Positions 46,031 through 58,844 of a DNA stretch of 64,000 bases are shown piece after piece (position 1 is the first letter of the stretch; each line of letters opens with the position of its first letter). This DNA is from Buddleja alternifolia. Its lineage: Eukaryota; Streptophyta; Magnoliopsida; Lamiales; Scrophulariaceae. The stretch lies in NCBI GenBank assembly GCA_019426215.1, contig CM033396.1, positions 21,405,101 to 21,469,100 on the forward strand, in the 5' to 3' direction. Below the pieces are notes generated by a model. The model did not search any database and had not been told where the DNA came from. It saw only the letters and a list, made by a program, of their open reading frames with translations. A program made the position numbers and the translations under genes.

Positions 46031-49000
46031 TAGCAATTACAAGATTCTGCATCCAAATAAAACTTCTCCGAACATTCTGTGATTTACTAATTTTCCACCG
46101 CATCATGTTCACTTAGAACACATACACCTTAGATCATTTGCGTATCTCCGAGATACAGATACATTGTTCCTTTGAATTTAACCTCTCAAAGATAAATTCA
46201 TCAGTTTGATTCTCTCATAATTTTCAAAGAAACATTCTAACGTTTCATATTAGGAGAAATCAAAATAGACAATATTCTAATGGAATACGAGGTTCATTTT
46301 TCCAACCTCCATATTAATTAAATCACAGAAGTCTAACAAAATTAACTGCACTGAAAGATCAACTTATTCATCTCCGAATTGTCACATGTGATTTACCACA
46401 GGTTGACAACTACCTACGAAGGTTATTCAGAGAGTTTCTCTTACTAGCTTAGTGTCTTAGTTCATTATGACTTAACCAAGTATGCAAAAAAAAAAAAAAA
46501 ATTGCATACATGGTTGTTCACATTACTTAATGAGCACATATTCACCCTCAAACCATGCAAGAAAGAACATATCTAGCACCACTTTTTGTATCTATTCTAT
46601 AGATACTAACCAAGTCTAAAACTCAAATCCAAGAGTAATACAATCTCAGGAGAACAATCCAGAAGACCAACTTCCAATGATCCTTTTAGAATTTCAAACG
46701 CTTTTTAATTGGTTTCACATAACCATAAACCTAAATCCATATAGGACAAGATTTAGTATCTTAGTGCTTAATATGTAAGATGCACTATATAAGCGTCTAT
46801 AAGTGCTATGTTTTCAACTCAGTGCATACATGAGTAAAATTGACCAAAAATATATCAATATAGCACTTTTACCTTTAGCCCACTACTATTCACATTAGTG
46901 GTTAAGTTTGCTCTCCTTAGATTCATCATATGTCTCTTTCATGACTTTTCCTTTGTTCTAATCTCATTTAATGTAAGAATCTCAAATTCTTTTTAAAACA
47001 GATCAGCCACAAAGTCCTAAGTCATTATCATAGAATCAATAAGCCTTTTATGTACAAAACACAAAATGGCTAACACTGACTATGAAAGTCTTTTCATAAA
47101 TAAAAGACTTGACCTTAGATGTCTTCATTATTAGAAAGAGATTCTACAAAACTTGAACTCATCACTTCTCATAAGAGAAGTCATTGTATGTTGACTTTAA
47201 TTTCTAATAGTATTCGGCATTACCCTCAAAAAGAGCGACTCATTTTTCTCTTATTTAGGGTATACTTCTAATCATCAAATACTAAAGTCAACAATCCCAA
47301 TTCAGTTCAATTTTACGAATGTATTACTCATTTGGTCCAGTTATAGATCAATAGTATGATTTCTCATTCGCATATGAGATCATATATCATACAATTCACA
47401 AAGATATCATAAGTAGTGGACATTGCTTTCCACTTATGATAAACTCATTGATCTTTTATATTGAGTAGGAAGACTCACTATAAGTCTTACATGATTTGGT
47501 TATTACCCTCTAGAGTATCTAATTCGATTTTACATATTCCAAAATATTATGAAACTACGTGTCACAATTTCTACTAATTAGTACTCATCTAGAACTATTC
47601 TTAAAATCTCAATACTCACGAGATTTTGGTTGCCATGGTCATACTAGAGATATCATACATGCCCATCTATACAACATTGATTTCGTACTAAGCAAATTAA
47701 CATTTATGACAATTCACCATAATGTACAGATTCGAAAGGTCACGTAGTGCCCAATCATCATCCATGTCAAAATGTTCATTATCACAAATTTAATTTCCTA
47801 GTAAAAAAAATCTCATAAAGTTCTAGGTAAGTATAACTTGAACCAACCTTAGAACTCCCACTTAACATCATGATCAAAGCATATCATAATATATATAAGA
47901 AAACATAACACATCTTATCATATGCATGTAAGTCATTAAAGCTCAATATCATAAAGAAAACAACATATACATTTAAAAAAAGAAAATTCGCATGAGCTAC
48001 ATGTCGACAATTTTTCAACGCAAAGAACGTATATACATGTGATTTACTAATATAACGAGCTCTAAGTATTTCTATACATACGAGAAACCATATTAACCAT
48101 CCCATTTGAGAGTTTATCTCTAGGAGCGAATTTCAAAAGACGTCGAGGACCATTATTCATCCTTAAAGATAATAATTTCCTCGTCTTGAATTCCAGCTCT
48201 CTCTCTTTCCACACTTTTACCCATAAAGACTTCAAGAGACGTAAATCTCTGTCTTTATTTTCAGAGTAAAACCTATAAAATTCACCTCTCTAAAACTTAG
48301 AGAATTTCTCCATAATTCTCTTTCTCGGTCTGGACCACCAAAATAATGACCCAAATGAAGTAGCTCTTTGTACTTCATTTTCATTATCTTAAAATGCTCA
48401 CGCAAAGAATGTTCGGGGCGCATTCTATAACACCTCAGCAATTTTTAACTTTACCAAATGCACACGAGTTTTTCTCGCTCTAACTCCTCTCCGGAGGATG
48501 TTAAAAATAAATTGGGGTCTCGCCATCTATGAAAATAAAAATTTGTATTAGATTGGGCACAAAGCCAATCATAATACATTACCTTATATGAAGATTTTAA
48601 CACTTAAAAAAATAACAATTATGCTCCAACGATTTTAATTTAGGAAAAATAATAATTCCAAATGCGTTTAACAAAAAATGAGCATAATATTGAAAGTGTT
48701 CAAAAAATCTTCATCGTGGTAGGTAGCCAAGGCATGAGAAATAATTTCAGAAAATCAATCAAAAATTTCCGAATTTTTCTTGCCCAAAAAACTATTTTTC
48801 TATTTTTTTTCATCATTTTTAATTTCGAAAAACAAAGAATAATATTTTTTCTTCTCTGAAAAATATATTTTAAATATCCAAAAATTCTCAAAATAGATTT
48901 CCGAGAATCTGAAATCTTCCGGCCGAAAAATGGCCCCCGGAGGTGCGCGCGTGGGCGCGTGCGGCAGTGGCGGCGCGTGTTCCACACACGCCGTCTTCCG

Positions 49001-49604
49001 ATCGTTTTCCGGCTTCGAAATTTTGGCAATCCCCCCATTTTCAACTATGAAGAATCCAAAAGTGGTCTCAGTTTTGTTTTCCGAGTAGTATAAGGTAGGA
49101 AGTGGAGTTCACTCTCCGTACGCGCGAGTGGGATTGGTCACGGTTACTGTTCATCGTCTTCCTAATTTTTTCAGAATTTTTCAGATTTTTTCAATTCGCG
49201 ACCACAACTTTGAGAGGCTATATCTCTCTCATTTATAATCCGTTTTGTACATGCGATATATGTTTGGAAATATCTTGACATAAGGATTCTAACCATATAA
49301 CAATTGCATAATAATAACAACAAAAAAGGGTTCGAAATTGCCTCTAAATTTACGAAAAAATTCAATCAAAAACATCAATTTCTCATCAAATGTCAACCAT
49401 GCTTACATATAACTTCATACTATATTTATACATGGTCTAGGCATGCTACATTTCGAAAATTAAAGCATATTATGAACATATCATAAAATCACCATGAATG
49501 AACCCATATCTTACGTAAAAACGGGAAGCATGGTAAAGCATGATTTTAAAGCATATAATTATCATATTTTCGTGTGGAAGCAAGTTTGGAACACAACCAA
49601 ACTC

Positions 49605-49616
49605 GCTCTGATACCA
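49605..49616 (-). other. Met-tRNA primer binding site of the LARD-like element
   Basis: On the minus strand TGGTATCAGAGC is one base inside the 5' LTR (49618-50059). This sequence is complementary to the 3' end of plant initiator tRNA-Met and fixes the element's strand. Confidence 0.85.
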
Positions 49617-49617
49617 A

Positions 49618-50059
49618 TGACGGAAATTAATCACATAAAACATGCGATTTCAACATAATTAAATACTAACCAAATGCGGATCTCAACTTGGTTGTTTCAC
49701 ACTTCTTCCACACAGTTTTGATGCTCTAAAACGTCTGCATTCTCAATCACGGGGAGAGAGATGACTATCCACAATCCAAGTACTTCAAATGGTGAATCTT
49801 CTTTGCCAATATCACACTAAAATGATACTTTTATGCCTTCACTTTTAGCCCCTCATTTTGCTGCGAATTTTCTCTCTATTTTTGTATATGTATTGTTATT
49901 TATCTTATTTCAAACATAAGATATATATATGGGAGAGAAGGAGGGAGTTGGGGTAGTTTTATCCTACAAAAACTACTCCCTCCTTTTCTTTCTTTCAAAA
50001 TAATATGGGTAGGGTCAAGCCCTCATGGGCGACCCATGACCCATATCCAATTTCCAACA
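49618..50059 (-). repeat. 5' LTR of the LARD-like element
   Basis: A 442-bp LTR identical in length to 42449-42890, with about nine substitutions. It ends CCAATTTCCAACA and continues into unrelated flanking sequence (AGCTAGTTTTT). Confidence 0.9.
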
Positions 50060-51618
50060 AGCTAGTTTTTCCAAATCTTACAAAATATAAATAGGAATTT
50101 GAGATTATTTTTCTATGAAAACTTCTTAAAAAACATGTCATCCAAATGCATTTTCAAAGATTTTTCTCCGAAAAATTATTTTCATGGAAAAGCATGTCAT
50201 TCAATTAAACCCCAAACATTCTATTTTAATATTTAAATTTTACCTTTGAGTGATATACGTGTACTATTCTTTTTGGAAAAAACACTCAATTTATATTTTG
50301 TGGTCTTTTGATTCCACCCAAGAATAGTATACATGCAAAGTTTGAAAGGAAAAAAAACTCTACCAGTTATAATTTTGACCTTTTAAAATTAAAGAACGAT
50401 TTAAATGAAATATAAAGAAAAACCATAACATTTGTATTGTTATATCTTAGAAAGGGCTGCAACCTAAGTCGGGAGCGGGAGCGAAGAGCGACAAAATTTG
50501 AAAAAAATTGGGAGCGGGAGCGCCTTAGAACGTATATAATATAAATATATTTTAAAGTTTATCTTGTCATATATCTCACATGTTATTATAAATTATTCAG
50601 CCAAGTTATCTTTAGATATTATTTTGATAAGATTATCTCATATTAAAATAAGAATATGTTAACTTGAATTTTAAAATAAGATGATGTGATTGTCTTTTTT
50701 AGCAAGCTTAAAAAATATAATATACGATGAATCAAAGAAAATAAAGATTATTATAATAATATTAGTTTTAGGTCGCAAACTCTTGATTGGAAAGGACACC
50801 AAAGATTCAAATTCAACATTACAAGTTATAGGTATTGATTTTTAATAAAATTTATATTTGTTTTGAGTATTTTTTGTTTTGAGGGCAAATCTTTGACTTA
50901 TTTTACTACTAAAACAATTTTCATTGAATGCATATGAAATGTTAACTATTAGTGAAAAATCATATCATTCTTATTTCGTCAAGTGAGGTTCTTAAATAGG
51001 TTCCTAAATTTTAATTCGAGAATTAAGAATTTTAAGAGTGTCATAGAGCGAAGCTCGAAGAGCAAGAGTGAGCTCGAAGCGTTAAAGCGTTATCCCTGTA
51101 TGGAGGATTATGTGATCTAGGCTGCAACATGTAGGCCAAGGATTCAAGCATAATAAGTTTGGCATGATATTTGTGCTTGTGGAATTAGATAGGGTTGGAC
51201 TTAGATTGAGTTGTGACCAAGTTGGGCCCAATTTGAAATAAGATGGGCCAAGTCTAAAAATAAAATGGGCCCATTTTAGAATCAAATTGGACCGAACATT
51301 GTTATTAGAATCAATAGAACCCAACCCAAACTCGAAACAAAATTATTAGGAATCAAGTCAACCCAAAACTCGTTGTGTTTGATTTCAACCATTTGTTAGC
51401 ACACAATTTGCCACCTCTAAAAAATATTAACCAACCGCTCAGTTACATTTTGTTCAAATTTGAATTAACAAAGGAAAGCATTTCCATTAAATACCAAAAG
51501 AACTTAAATCTAGCTTCAATAATACTTAGTTGAACTAGAATAAATTCAGCAAACAAAAAGAACTACAATAAATTCATGTGCTCCCAATTAGATGAGTCTT
51601 TTTGTAGTCCCCAATTCA
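50060..51618. other. intergenic with a hAT-like right end
   Basis: No gene is supported. A stretch rich in TTGGGCCC, AGATGGGCC and AACCCAACCC motifs (about 51190-51330) ends ACACAATTTGCCACCTCTA at about 51418, resembling an inverted hAT terminus (TAGAGGTGGCAAATT). Its partner was not found. A GGGAGCGGGAGCG doublet lies at about 50472-50523. Confidence 0.3.
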
Positions 51619-52922
51619 TCAGAGTGTTAATCGGTTCGGTCCGAAAGCAAATCAAAATTTCAATTAACCGAGATTTTGATTTTTCGAAATTTCAGACTGA
51701 AAACTGAATTGAAAAAATTTGGTTCGATTTAGTACGATTTTCGATCAAACTGAATTTCCGGAAAAAAGAAAAAAAATCTTGCCAAATTTGAACTTTGGCT
51801 CTCGCCTTTTTTGTATAAGGCCCAAATGTAATAATATAAACTAGTCGTGTGTGCACACTTGATGCGTCATGCGTGTACTTTATCAATTAAAAATTAAACT
51901 TCAAATTTTTAATTGATTGTTTAAGCATAATATCTATGTTTTAATCTTATATAAGAAATAGAAATTTATAAGTAAGAGGGTGTTTGGCTAAGCTTATTTT
52001 AAAGAGTTTATAAGCTCTTAGTGTTTATAAGATGTTTTTAAAGCTTATAAGCTCTCCATCTTATAAGATCTTAAAAAATAAGCTGGGATCCCCTTACTTA
52101 TTTTTTAAGAGCTTATAAGCTCCTAACATCTTATTTTAAGAGCTTATAAGTTGTTTCACCTAAAAAATTACTAAACACTTTGTAAGAACTTATAAGTTCT
52201 GAAACATCTTATAAGATGTTTTAAAGAGTTTATAAGTTTAGCCAAACACTCTCTAATTAGAAATGAGTTGGAGAAAGAAGAAAAAAGGTTGATGAGAGAG
52301 AAAGTGAGAAAAAGTGAGAGTGAAAAAAAATAAAAATGGAAACATGAGAAAATAGGATAGAAGAAAGAAAATAGAAAAAAGATTGATACTTGCTAAAATT
52401 TAGGATTTAGTTGGTGTCATACCAAAATTACCGGCGAGTCCAACATTCACCTCTCTCAATTATAATTTTCCTATAGTATATAGATTATGAAGTGGTCTAC
52501 ACAATTAATCAGAATCAGTTATATGAGCATGCAAAATTCAAATGGCTTTCTTAAACTCTCACAAAAAAAAAATGAAAACTAAATAAAAATAATTGGATTT
52601 TAATTATGGCTAATTTTAATTCATTTTCTTTCTTTTCCTATAAGTTTTCACTAGGAAACATACTTTTTTATAGTTTTTTAGTCTATGTTATATTATATGA
52701 AATAAAAATAAGCAAAAAAATAAATAAATAAATTGGAATTTGGTTAATCGAACCAAACCGAACCTCAAACTGAAACGAAATCGAAAACCGAATTTTCGAA
52801 GGAAAAAAAAAACTGAACCGAATTTTTTGGTTCTCACCGAAATTTTGATTTTCGATTGGTTCGGGCGGTTTAGATGATTTTCGATTGGTTCGGGCGGTTT
52901 AGACAATCTGTGAACACCCCTA
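51619..52922. mobile_element. hAT-like non-autonomous element with 8-bp target duplication
   Basis: CCAATTCA flanks both sides exactly (51611-51618 and 52923-52930). The ends are TCAGAGTGTTAATCGGTTCGG and, inverted, TAGGGGTGTTCACAGATTG, consistent with hAT termini. The subterminal regions on both sides are rich in CGGTTCGG / CCGAACC motifs; a 31-bp TTTTCGATTGGTTCGGGCGG repeat occurs twice at about 52848-52902. No transposase is encoded. A Tourist-like MITE lies inside. Confidence 0.75.
51976..52253. mobile_element. Tourist-like MITE with TAA target duplication
   Basis: The 278-bp unit begins GAGGGTGTTTGGCTAAGCTT and ends AGTTTAGCCAAACACTCTC, with TAA at 51973-51975 and 52254-52256. The interior repeats TTATAAGCTC/GAGCTTATAAG in both orientations, so it folds on itself. 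A relative survives next to the solo LTR at 58845-58917. It is nested in the hAT-like element. Confidence 0.8.
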
Positions 52923-52930
52923 CCAATTCA

Positions 52931-53892
52931 CATGCTGGAGTTGTTGGATTTTAATGTAACGTATGGATAATATGTAAAAGTGGTGTATTAAAGTCATCTT
53001 ATTAAGCTAAGCCTAATTGTGATCAATTAAGATGTATGCTTATTTTCGGCTCTAAAACAATTAAGGAAAGTATGAGATTTTAGGGAACGGATCGTTATTT
53101 CCTCTATTATAATGAGCTAAATTGAAAATAATTAGAAGCTAACCGCAGTTAACTTACAAAGAATTGTGGCCCTCAAATCGTCCATATAGTTCTATTTTTC
53201 TGATACCCATCTTCAGAGAAAACTGAAAGACTCATAAAGAAACTTAAAGGACTACGTATTGATTTGGAAGACCAACCGACAAGACTCAAAACTCAATTCG
53301 ATATGTCTGATTTATGTAAGCTTCCGCTTTCGTTCTTTGATTCTTTATAATTGAATACGAATGTTCTTGGGATTGGTGATAGTTTTCACAGGTAAATTAA
53401 GTTCTAACATAATTTTTATGAATTGCTAGTTCTTGAATCAATTGATGTTGACTGTTAAGGCTTCATGATCGGTTCCTAGTGCATCTCTTATTGCAAGATA
53501 TTTGAGTGAATGACAAGAGTTGCTTAAATACAATAAGATACATATCATTCATCCAATACATTGCAATAAAAAATTCGTTTGAGTTGAAGGTTATATAAAT
53601 AAATTGTTGCACCATTAATGCACCGAGGAAGCAGCTGAACATTTAAGGCACTGCCATCTGTTTCTCAACTACCCCCAGCACTTGATTAATTGACCAATAA
53701 AACTGCAGAATGGCAATACAAAAAACAGGGCTCCCATCCCATCCCGTTACAATTCTATTTCATCTCGTTACTCTTATGTATTCAGAGTGGTCGGATCATG
53801 AATTGTACATTTTGTACGTACGTATACGTGTTATGATCTCATAATATCAAGCTCAGCTAACCAAGCATATTACAAGTATCACTCATCAGATC
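52931..53892. other. upstream flank of GDSL gene 2, no gene seen
   Basis: No gene or complete transposon is supported. The last 130 bp (from about 53760) is less repetitive and leads into the TATA box of GDSL gene 2. Confidence 0.35.
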
Positions 53893-53899
53893 TATAAAA
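53893..53899 (+). promoter_or_regulatory. TATA box of GDSL gene 2
   Basis: A TATAAAA lies 47 bp before the ATG at 53940, within AGATCTATAAAACG. This is a canonical plant core promoter placement, with a short leader of probably 15-20 bases. Confidence 0.6.
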
Positions 53900-53939
53900 C
53901 GTACTCAAACAACAATACTGGAAAACCTTAGAAGCAAGA

Positions 53940-55417
53940 ATGGCTATTGCATTCACATTCTCCAGTTTCCAAATATTCACCACCACCATATTATTGATCT
54001 TCTCTCCTTATTGTTCAGTGTATGCCAAAGCTACAACTCACTCCAACCCTTTCAAGAATGTTTATGCCTTTGGTGACTCGTACACGGACACGGGAAACAC
54101 CCGATCCAACACCGGTCCAAACGGCTTCACATTCGTATCCAACCTTCCATACGGAAGCACATTCTTCCACCGCCCCACCAACCGTTACTCAGATGGCCGC
54201 CTAATGATTGATTTCGTGGCACAAGCCTTGTCCCTCCCATTCTTGCCTCCTTATCTCGATCCAATGGCCGATGATAAGTCTCCCGGCGGTGTCAACTTTG
54301 CAGTTGCTGGTTCCACAGCTATAATTCATAGCTTCTTTAAGATGAACAACATGACTTTGGACATTACTCCTCAGTCACTTCAAACTCAACTTGGTTGGTT
54401 CAACAAGTTGTTGCAAAGTAAAGGGTGTAAAGATTCAACCACATCACCAAAGGAATGTAAGGCTGTGTTTGATGAAGCATTGATTTGGGTTGGTGAAATT
54501 GGAGCTAATGACTATGCTTACAGCTTCACATCTTCTGTCCCTACCAATACCATCCAACAACTTGCCATCAATAGCGTCACTGCCTTTCTACAGGTCAATA
54601 ACACACACAAAATAGAAACCTTATTTTTTTTTCTATAACTCTGTTTAGGAAAAATTACAGTATTAGTCCCATATGATATGTCCTCTTGCAATCAATTTTG
54701 GTCCCAATATTTACAAAATTACAATATTAATCGCGTAAAATGTATAATTTTGTTTTTTTAGTCTCAGTCCTCTGATAGAACCGTTAGTTTAATCACGTGT
54801 CTTACACGCGGCCATTACTTAATTTTCATATATTTAATAAAAGAAACCCTCTTTTTATTTGAATGTCAAACTAAGGCTTATAATATCATCATGTTAATTT
54901 TTCTGCATAGGAATTGCTGAAAAAGGGTGCAAAATATGTGGTTGTTCAAGGCCTACCACCCACCGGGTGCCTAACACTATCAATGTATCTAGCCCCTTCA
55001 AATGACAGAGACGATATGGGCTGTGTGGGGAATGCGAACAAGCAAAGCTACAATCACAACACAGCCCTCAAAGCAAAACTCAATGTCTTGAAGAAACAAT
55101 TTCCAAATTCTGTCATAGTTTATGCGGACTACTATAGCGCCTATCTCACGGTAATAAAGAACCCACACAAGTATGGGTTCAAGGAGCTTTTCAAAGTCTG
55201 CTGTGGATATGGTGGTGGAACATACAATTTTAACTATCTAAATGCATGTGGTTCACAGTCCTCTACATCATGTGACAATCCATCGCAGTATATCAACTGG
55301 GATGGGGTTCATCTCACTGAAGCCATGTACAAGGCCATGGCCGACGCGTATTTGAATGGGAATTATTCTCAACCGCCGTTTAGTTATCTTTTGAGCAAGA
55401 AACAGCAATCAGGATAA
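53940..55417 (+). CDS. GDSL-type esterase/lipase, similar to Arabidopsis At3g48460 (gene 2)
   Basis: Predicted secreted serine hydrolase acting on ester bonds; substrate unknown. Exons 53940-54593 and 54911-55417 join in phase 0 through a GT-AG intron (CAG|GTCAAT ... GCATAG|GAA) and encode 386 aa. Residues 1-29 form a signal peptide. Block I is FGDSYTDTGN with nucleophile Ser47; block II is NFAVAGSTA; block III is GEIGANDY (Asn190); block V is WDGVHLTEA with Asp349 and His352. Conserved CCGYGG and SSTSC regions suggest disulfides as in relatives. Length, intron site and exon 2 length (507 bp) match the paralog at 12394-14045, and the two share roughly two thirds of residues by eye. The intron carries a transposon-like AAAAATTACAGTATTAGTCCC stretch near 54650. 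Both exons are intact, so it is probably expressed. Confidence 0.93.
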
Positions 55418-55671
55418 AAAACATACGTGCAGAATCCCATTTCCGTTAACGACTACTTCTAGTTTTTGTGAGCTTTATACTTAATGACTTACTTTTCATA
55501 GAGTCAGAGATATCTAACAGATGTGTTGTAAGTGGGAGGTGATGCGTACATTTAAAGTTGTAGCCGCCGTTTACAACAATTATCATAAGATCAAGTATTC
55601 ATAATATAATAAGAAGAGCGCATCAGGAATATCTTTAGGCAAACAGATAGAAGTGGAACAACTTATAAGTT

Positions 55672-58600
55672 TGTAACGCCCACCGACCACCTGGTGGCCC
55701 GCTACACCGCGACACTAGCTCGATCCACAAGACTGTCCTTTCTCGAGCTAGCGCTAAGCGTCAGAACTATACCAATTCTTCATCTACTAAAACTAAAAGA
55801 ATTTCATTCCACTTAAACCAACAATACCTTATTCATCAGTCTTACACAATTAAATAATAACCCTATCAATTACAAATCTCCAAGCCAAAACATATATATA
55901 CCCAATCGTACATCCCAAAACATTACTCCCTTTGATAGAAACAAACCAATGCTTCCTTTATTTCTCATTTCTCCATTTGTATCCGACATTCTAAGCTTAT
56001 CTGAAAAGGAAGAAAGAAGGAGGGGTGAGTCCGAATGACTCAGTGAGGTAGGTTACGGATTGCTTTACCTTTATCTTTAAAAGGAATCTGCAACGGAATA
56101 TTATGGGAGGAACAAGATTACACTTATCGAGCAAATCATTGGGGAAAATAAACTATCAGAAGGATGAATATCAATCACGATACATACAACAAAACCAAAA
56201 TGAATAACTCATATACTTTAGTAATCATATCATGTGATCATGATCCGTCTCCCAACTGTCCCATACCAGCGGGAGACTTCACACCCTTTGAGAATTGCAA
56301 GTGTCAGGATTCTAGTGGTGGCTCCTACGGGTTCAAGAGGTGGCCCCCGCCGTCGCGTGGCACTTTGTCCCGTATAGCACTTAGCTCCCTTCAGTCTGCG
56401 AAACTTCCAGGTGTCAGGATTCTAGAGGTGGCTCCTACGGGTTCAAGAGGTGGCCCCCGTCGTCGCGTGGCACTTTGTCCCGCATAGCACTTAGCTCCCT
56501 TCACTCTGCCTTTTACGAGTCAAAGCTGTAATCAAGAAGAGGACATATCGCTGATGGATGCCGGACATTAGGATTCTAGTGGTGGCTCCTACGGGTTCAA
56601 GAGGTGGCCCCCGCCGTCGCGTGGCACTTTGTCCCGCATAGCACTTAGCTCCTTTAGCCGACGGAATGGAACCAAGGGATACGATGGTTTCAACATGTTA
56701 AGAAAGATATTGATTTGATCTTCATGTGATAAGACTCGCGGGAATTAACAACAATTAGACCGAAGACCATTTCGAGGCAAAACATATATCATAGACGTGA
56801 AAAGGATAACGTCGGAAATCACGAGATATTGAGCCGATCAAAATATTTAGGAATCAACAATCATCACAAACCAATCAAGAAGATACCGATAAGACTTTTG
56901 TTAATGAAACAAGAGAATCACAAGTAGGTAAAGCAATTAAAGAGTTTCAAGGAAAAGAGAAACCCTCACAGATACAATCCGTCGTCATCGCCTCGTCTCT
57001 CGTTTGAACCACGGACATATCCTGCTAGTCAAATACACTATCATATTTTCTAACTAAGGTGCATATAACTTAACCGAAACTAGTAAGTTATTGTAGGTTT
57101 ATAGATACTCTAGCTTTAATAAGCCTCAAGCTACTTACCGGCGCAACTTCACTATAAAAATCCTCATAAATACTCAAAGTATGATTTTTCTCCCAAATTT
57201 CACAATAACTGGGGAATCAGATTGCATAACATGCCATAATATTTTCAGAATTAATTAACATATTGAGGTTGGTGATTTGGTCACCAAAATGTGAATGCAC
57301 GAAAACGTTTTTCTAGGACAGCCAGTCCAGTTTCAAATATTTTTATAAAATCCCCTGTTAGTCCAAAAGCTCCCAAATTTTGTTAAAACGTTACCAACAC
57401 ACATATGTTTGTACATAAAAATTTAGGAATGAAAACATCTATCCAGGTTGGTAAAATAGGTTCAAAACAGTGTCACCGTTCAATTCCGCTAACAGACTGG
57501 CAGCTTTATTTCAAGACTTTTATAAAATCCAAAACAACTCCAATCCTTCCAAACTTTTCCCAGTATATTCTAGACATGACCATAACTCTCCAGAAAATTT
57601 TTCATAAAGAAATTCACACATTTAGTCGCTTAAATACAGCCACAAAAGCAAATTCAGAATTTGTAATTCTAGTTCCCTCTATTCATACCATGTATACAAG
57701 AACCTAACAACCTAACCAATAACCCAAATAAAATATGCTTAATATATCACTAGAGGTGTGAGGATTTGATACCTAATACTGAGAGAGATGAATTAACCCA
57801 CTTCCAATCCATAGCTAGCCAAAATTTCCCGAGCAGCAGATTTTGACTCTGTGCAGACGCGTCTCGGTTAGATGGACTTTGTGAGCAACTCCAAACTTAT
57901 GGGTAGAAACTAAACCCATAATGGTGTTCCTATGCCTCTTAGGAAGAGATGAAGACCGATTAAACGCAATTTGGATGTCATTTGACCCTTCAAATATACA
58001 AACTCCCAACACTGCGCAGACTGCGTTTTTCTTTTTTCTTTAAGGTTGAAGAAGATGCCTTGCATGTTTCTGCGTTTTTCTTGCTAAAAGACTCACTCTA
58101 ATGCTGAAGTCAAGAGGTGGGCAGGCTCTATATTCAGGAATAAGTGATGAGGTGTTGGTTAAAGAAGGTATCAAGGGTTAGGTGTCTTCACTATATCCTT
58201 GCCACGTTTGGAAGTAAGTAGGAGGTGTAAGCATCTATGCTTGACACCATTTTGATATACAAACTCATCTACTATGAATATATATATACATATATATATA
58301 ACTAACTATATAAGCTATCTATATATTTATGTGTCTATAACATGTGGGGTGTCCCTTTAAAAAGAAATGGGGTAGCTACGTGTCCTCCCTCAATTTTTTC
58401 CTCATCAACTAGCTTTTCTTTAACTTCCAAAAATTTTCCATTTGGTCCTTGTACTTTTTTTGTTTTACAATTTGACCCCAAACGTTTATGAAACGTGCAG
58501 TTCAGTCCACTAGACTTGATATCCACCTTCCAATTCAGTCATAAAACATATAATCTACTTAATATATGCCCACCAAATATTGGTCCTTTTCCTTTATAAT

Positions 58601-58839
58601 AATTTCGCTTTGATCCTCAAAGTTTTGAAGAATCTTTTCTTTGCCCGAAATCAAGTAAGCCTACCAAAATTTTAATGCCAAAGAATATCCACAAGATCGA
58701 GTAAACCACTTATGTATCACCTAATTCACTTTAGTCTAAGAAGACAATCAAATCAAATAAATCACGAAATCTAATTAAAGAGAATTATATCTCTTACCTT
58801 AGCTTATAGAACTAGGAGCCGAAAATAGAGGATGTTACA
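55672..58839 (-). mobile_element. large solo LTR (TGTAAC...GTTACA) with AAGTT target duplication
   Basis: The 3168-bp unit starts TGTAACGCCCACCGACC and ends AATAGAGGATGTTACA, so the ends are inverted repeats with TG...CA. AAGTT flanks both sides exactly (55667-55671 and 58840-58844). No gag or pol frame is present. On the minus strand it starts TGTAACATCCTC and ends GGGCGTTACA, resembling large Ty3/Gypsy LTRs of the Tekay/Del type, hence the strand call. It contains a tandem repeat at 56304-56660. It inserted into a Tourist-like MITE close to the broken RING gene. Confidence 0.75.
56304..56660. repeat. tandem repeat of about 105 bp, three copies
   Basis: A GC-rich unit with AGGATTCTAG.GGTGGCTCCT, CGGGTTCAAGAGGTGGCCCCCG and GTCGCGTGGCACTTTGTCCCG begins near 56304, 56409 and 56567. 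The third copy is displaced by about 50 bp of other sequence. It lies within the solo LTR, so it is probably a U3 enhancer-like repeat of that family. Confidence 0.85.
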
Positions 58840-58844
58840 AAGTT

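Larger units (their letters stand above)
42449..50059 (-). mobile_element. large non-coding LTR retrotransposon derivative (LARD-like)
   Basis: The 7611-bp unit has equal 442-bp LTRs (42449-42890 and 49618-50059) with TG...CA ends; I count about nine differences between them, roughly 98% identity. A methionine-tRNA-type primer binding site (TGGTATCAGAGC on the minus strand, 49605-49616) abuts the right LTR, and a GTGGGAGA polypurine tract abuts the left one, so it reads right to left. The 6.7-kb interior has no frame matching gag or pol on either strand, only short spurious ones. No matching target duplication is seen (AAAAT versus AGCTA). The primer site and LTR ends suggest Copia affinity. 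Confidence 0.8.

Noticed and set aside
56164..56487. 107-aa frame in the solo LTR
   Set aside because: It covers the 105-bp tandem repeat, which accounts for the repeated peptide; it has no domain and sits in an LTR.
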